A DNA stretch of 64,000 nt from Candidatus Rokuibacteriota bacterium. GTDB lineage: Bacteria > Methylomirabilota > Methylomirabilia > Rokubacteriales > CSP1-6. The DNA is taken from assembly GCA_016866775.1 (NCBI GenBank), contig VGLJ01000013.1, positions 1-64,000 of the forward strand. The letters run 5' to 3'. The position numbers and the translations under genes are program-made. This document shows, piece after piece, positions 61,501 through 64,000 of the stretch (the stretch's first letter is position 1; every line of letters starts with the position of its first letter). A model generated the notes under the pieces. It was not told the DNA's origin. It did no database searches and worked only from the letters and a program-made list of their open reading frames with translations.

Positions 61501-62528
61501 GCGCGCGGCGCGGGCGGCAGCGCCGGCGTCACCCCCGCGATGCGCGCGAAGTGCGCGCTCAATCGTTCGCCGAAGAGCGACGCATCGAGCGGGTTCAATC
61601 CCGACTCTCCGACCGGCGCGAGCCGTGCCGCCGCGGTCCGGACGAGCGCGCGGATGCACGCCAGCGCCTCGTAGTAGGCCAGCCGCGTGGCGTCGAGTCG
61701 CTGGCGCCGCCGGTAGCCGTTGACGTAGCGCGCGGCGAGCACACGCGCCGCCAACCCGACGACTCCCCGAAGCACAGGCGGAACATCCATCAGCTCGACG
61801 GGGATGAAACGCAGGATCACGCGCGTCGACGCCACGTCGAGCGCGGGATGAGCCACGACCGTGTTCGCCCAGTCGATGACGCCGGTGACCCGGCCGCCGG
61901 CCATCAGGATGTTCAGTGGATGGAAGTCTCCATGACAGATGACGCGACGGCGCTCGTCGGCCGGCCGATGCTCGACGAGCCAGCGCATCGCCCTCTCCAG
62001 ACCCGAGAGCTTCTCCTGGGCGATGCGACGTTCGAGGCGCGCCAGAAAGCCCTCGACGGTGACGAGCTCACGACCGAGCGGTGAGCCCGCGCGATCGAAC
62101 GCTTCGAGCAGCACGTCGGCGTCGAGCGCGTGGAGCCGAAGCTGGGTCGCGACCAGCGTCGACGCGACGCCGAGGCGCCGCTCGGCGAACAACGGCCGGC
62201 CGGGCAGGCGCTCCATGACGAGGAACGCGCCGCCGATGATCGTCGCGTCGGCATTCGCGAGCAGCACGCGCGGCGCCGGGTACCCGAGCTCCGCCACCAC
62301 GTTCTGGACCACGCGCTCGCTCAGCGCGCGCGCGGGCGGGTGCTGCCGATCGAAGACGCGAAGGATGAGCGGGATCGAGAACGCCTCCGGCGCGCCGGCG
62401 AGGCGGAAGCCGAAGATCCGCGTGTCGTAGCCCCCGCTGGTGGGCGCCGGCGGTTCCGCGTAGTCCAACGCGGGCTCTCGGAGCTCGAGGCGGAGATGCT
62501 GCAGCAGCGAGTCGCCGAGCGGCGGCAT
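61497..62528 (-). CDS. Aminoglycoside phosphotransferase-fold (APH/ACAD10-like) kinase
   Basis: A 343-residue APH-fold protein. The catalytic loop is VICHGDFHPLNILM with the Brenner His-x-Asp, and the metal Asp lies in VTGVIDWANTV. The N-lobe includes LVMERLPGRPLF. Members with this layout are rarely resistance enzymes and often act on acyl-CoA-linked hydroxy acids or small alcohols. The start is ATG 62528. It is convergent with the CaiB gene and divergent from the small lipoprotein gene. Confidence 0.83.
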   Translation of the reverse strand: MPPLGDSLLQHLRLELREPALDYAEPPAPTSGGYDTRIFGFRLAGAPEAFSIPLILRVFDRQHPPARALSERVVQNVVAELGYPAPRVLLANADATIIGGAFLVMERLPGRPLFAERRLGVASTLVATQLRLHALDADVLLEAFDRAGSPLGRELVTVEGFLARLERRIAQEKLSGLERAMRWLVEHRPADERRRVICHGDFHPLNILMAGGRVTGVIDWANTVVAHPALDVASTRVILRFIPVELMDVPPVLRGVVGLAARVLAARYVNGYRRRQRLDATRLAYYEALACIRALVRTAAARLAPVGESGLNPLDASLFGERLSAHFARIAGVTPALPPAPRA

Positions 62529-62613
62529 GGCGCCGCCATCTTATCGAGCCGCGCACCCTCCGCGCTGCCCGCCGCGTCTCAAGGAGCGTCGAGTCTTCCG
62601 AGGGAGGAACGTG

Positions 62614-62799
62614 ATGCCTTGGAGAAGCGTGTTCGCGGTCGGGATCGTTGCGCTCGCGCTCTTCGCGGGCTGCGCCACAGGGACCCAGTCGTCCGGGCAG
62701 GGATTCGCGAGCCCCGCGGATGCCGAGAGCCCACGGTGCAGCACGGGTCTGTACTGCAACCGTGCCGCCGGACTGTGCGTCGGCGGCGGACAGCAGGCG
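62614..62799 (+). CDS. Small two-Cys lipoprotein, family member 3, 3' end uncertain
   Basis: From ATG 62614 (GGGAGG upstream) the product has the lipoprotein signal SVFAVGIVALALFAGC, then ATGTQSSGQG and a Cys-pair end, CSTGLYCNRAAGLCVGGG. The region after the lipobox matches the protein at 40583-40768. No stop occurs where the family normally ends. The frame continues antisense to the regulator gene as far as 63402, so the natural stop has probably been lost and the true C-terminus is unclear. The end given here is where family likeness ends. Confidence 0.5.
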
Positions 62800-63785
<986 letters not shown>

Positions 63786-63789
<4 letters not shown>

Positions 63790-64000
63790 GCCGCCTCGAC
63801 GGGGAATCGCATGGTGACCCGCGTGCCGCGCCCGGGCTCGGAGGCGATGTCGATGCGGCCGCCGTGCGCGGCGACGATCCGCTCGGCGATCGTCAGCCCG
63901 AGTCCGCTCCCGTTCGGCTTGCCCGAATAGAACGGCTCGAACACGCGCGCGAGCACGTCGGCGGGAATGCCGGGCCCGGTATCGCTCACCGCGAGCCCCA
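63786..64000 (-). CDS. Sensor histidine kinase, C-terminal part only (runs off the window)
   Basis: The last 71 codons of a kinase whose 5' part lies beyond the window. The HATPase G1 box [12 protein letters not shown], the F box [10 protein letters not shown] and the G2 box [13 protein letters not shown] are visible, then the usual [14 protein letters not shown] ending. It is coupled to the sigma-54 regulator by GTGA, forming an NtrB/NtrC-like pair. Confidence 0.88.

Overview
The window is about 64 kb of dense, GC-rich (about 70% by eye) bacterial chromosome. Genes are short and packed, and many neighbours share ATGA or GTGA start/stop overlaps. The gene set is that of a free-living soil or subsurface heterotroph: five luciferase-like flavin oxidoreductases, UbiD, CaiB, several amidohydrolases, a sulfonate/nitrate-type ABC importer, two-component systems, a carotenoid/stilbene oxygenase, topoisomerase VI and a proteasome activator. 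I infer an uncultivated lineage such as Rokubacteria/Methylomirabilota. No rRNA or marker gene is present, so this is inference only.

Layout. 1-850: an anomalous AT-richer end with an 18-bp inverted repeat, a tRNA 3' fragment and a broken phytanoyl-CoA dioxygenase gene. 0.85-6 kb (-): molybdopterin oxidoreductase and an amidohydrolase/glutamine-synthetase pair of FluG type. 6.6-9.5 kb (+): a HEAT-repeat gene with an in-frame TGA, then an N-acyl-D-amino-acid deacylase-like amidohydrolase. 10-14 kb: metallo-beta-lactamase, a multi-GAF sensor kinase and a proteasome activator of the Bpa/PafE type. 14-20 kb (-): a luciferase-like oxidoreductase/hydrolase operon, a Spy-regulator-kinase envelope-stress operon and a double VOC protein. 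20.4-21.6 kb: a cluster of truncated genes. 21.9-31.7 kb: two catabolic clusters (luciferase-like, UbiD, SDR, binding protein; then luciferase-like, aminotransferase, TPR, amino-acid oxidase, racemase). 31.8-34.8 kb (-): topoisomerase VI A and B. 35.8-40 kb (-): ABC importer with a MetE-like methyltransferase. 41-48 kb (+): aldo/keto reductase, dihaem cytochrome, amidohydrolase + Rieske, luciferase-like + hydrolase + NUDIX. 49-62 kb: pirin, carotenoid oxygenase, lumazine synthase, thioredoxin, an ECF sigma factor with a YCII protein, a long co-oriented run from a BNR-repeat protein to CaiB, and a kinase-like protein. 62.6-64 kb: a small lipoprotein and the end of an NtrB/NtrC-like pair.

The most notable signal is selenocysteine. 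The GrdB-family gene at 59405-60310 has an in-frame TGA in a UxxC motif. The HEAT-repeat gene at 6636-7766 has an in-frame TGA in a CxxU motif (C-S-Q-U). Each TGA is followed by a perfect or near-perfect hairpin whose loop begins CGUGA after exactly 17 nt. The first belongs to a known selenoprotein family. The second would be a new one.

Other points are bacterial topoisomerase VI, a Bpa-like protein ending in GHYL, a family of three tiny secreted Cys-pair proteins, and a recurring pattern of internal deletions and single-base frameshifts. The last may be biological decay or assembly error.
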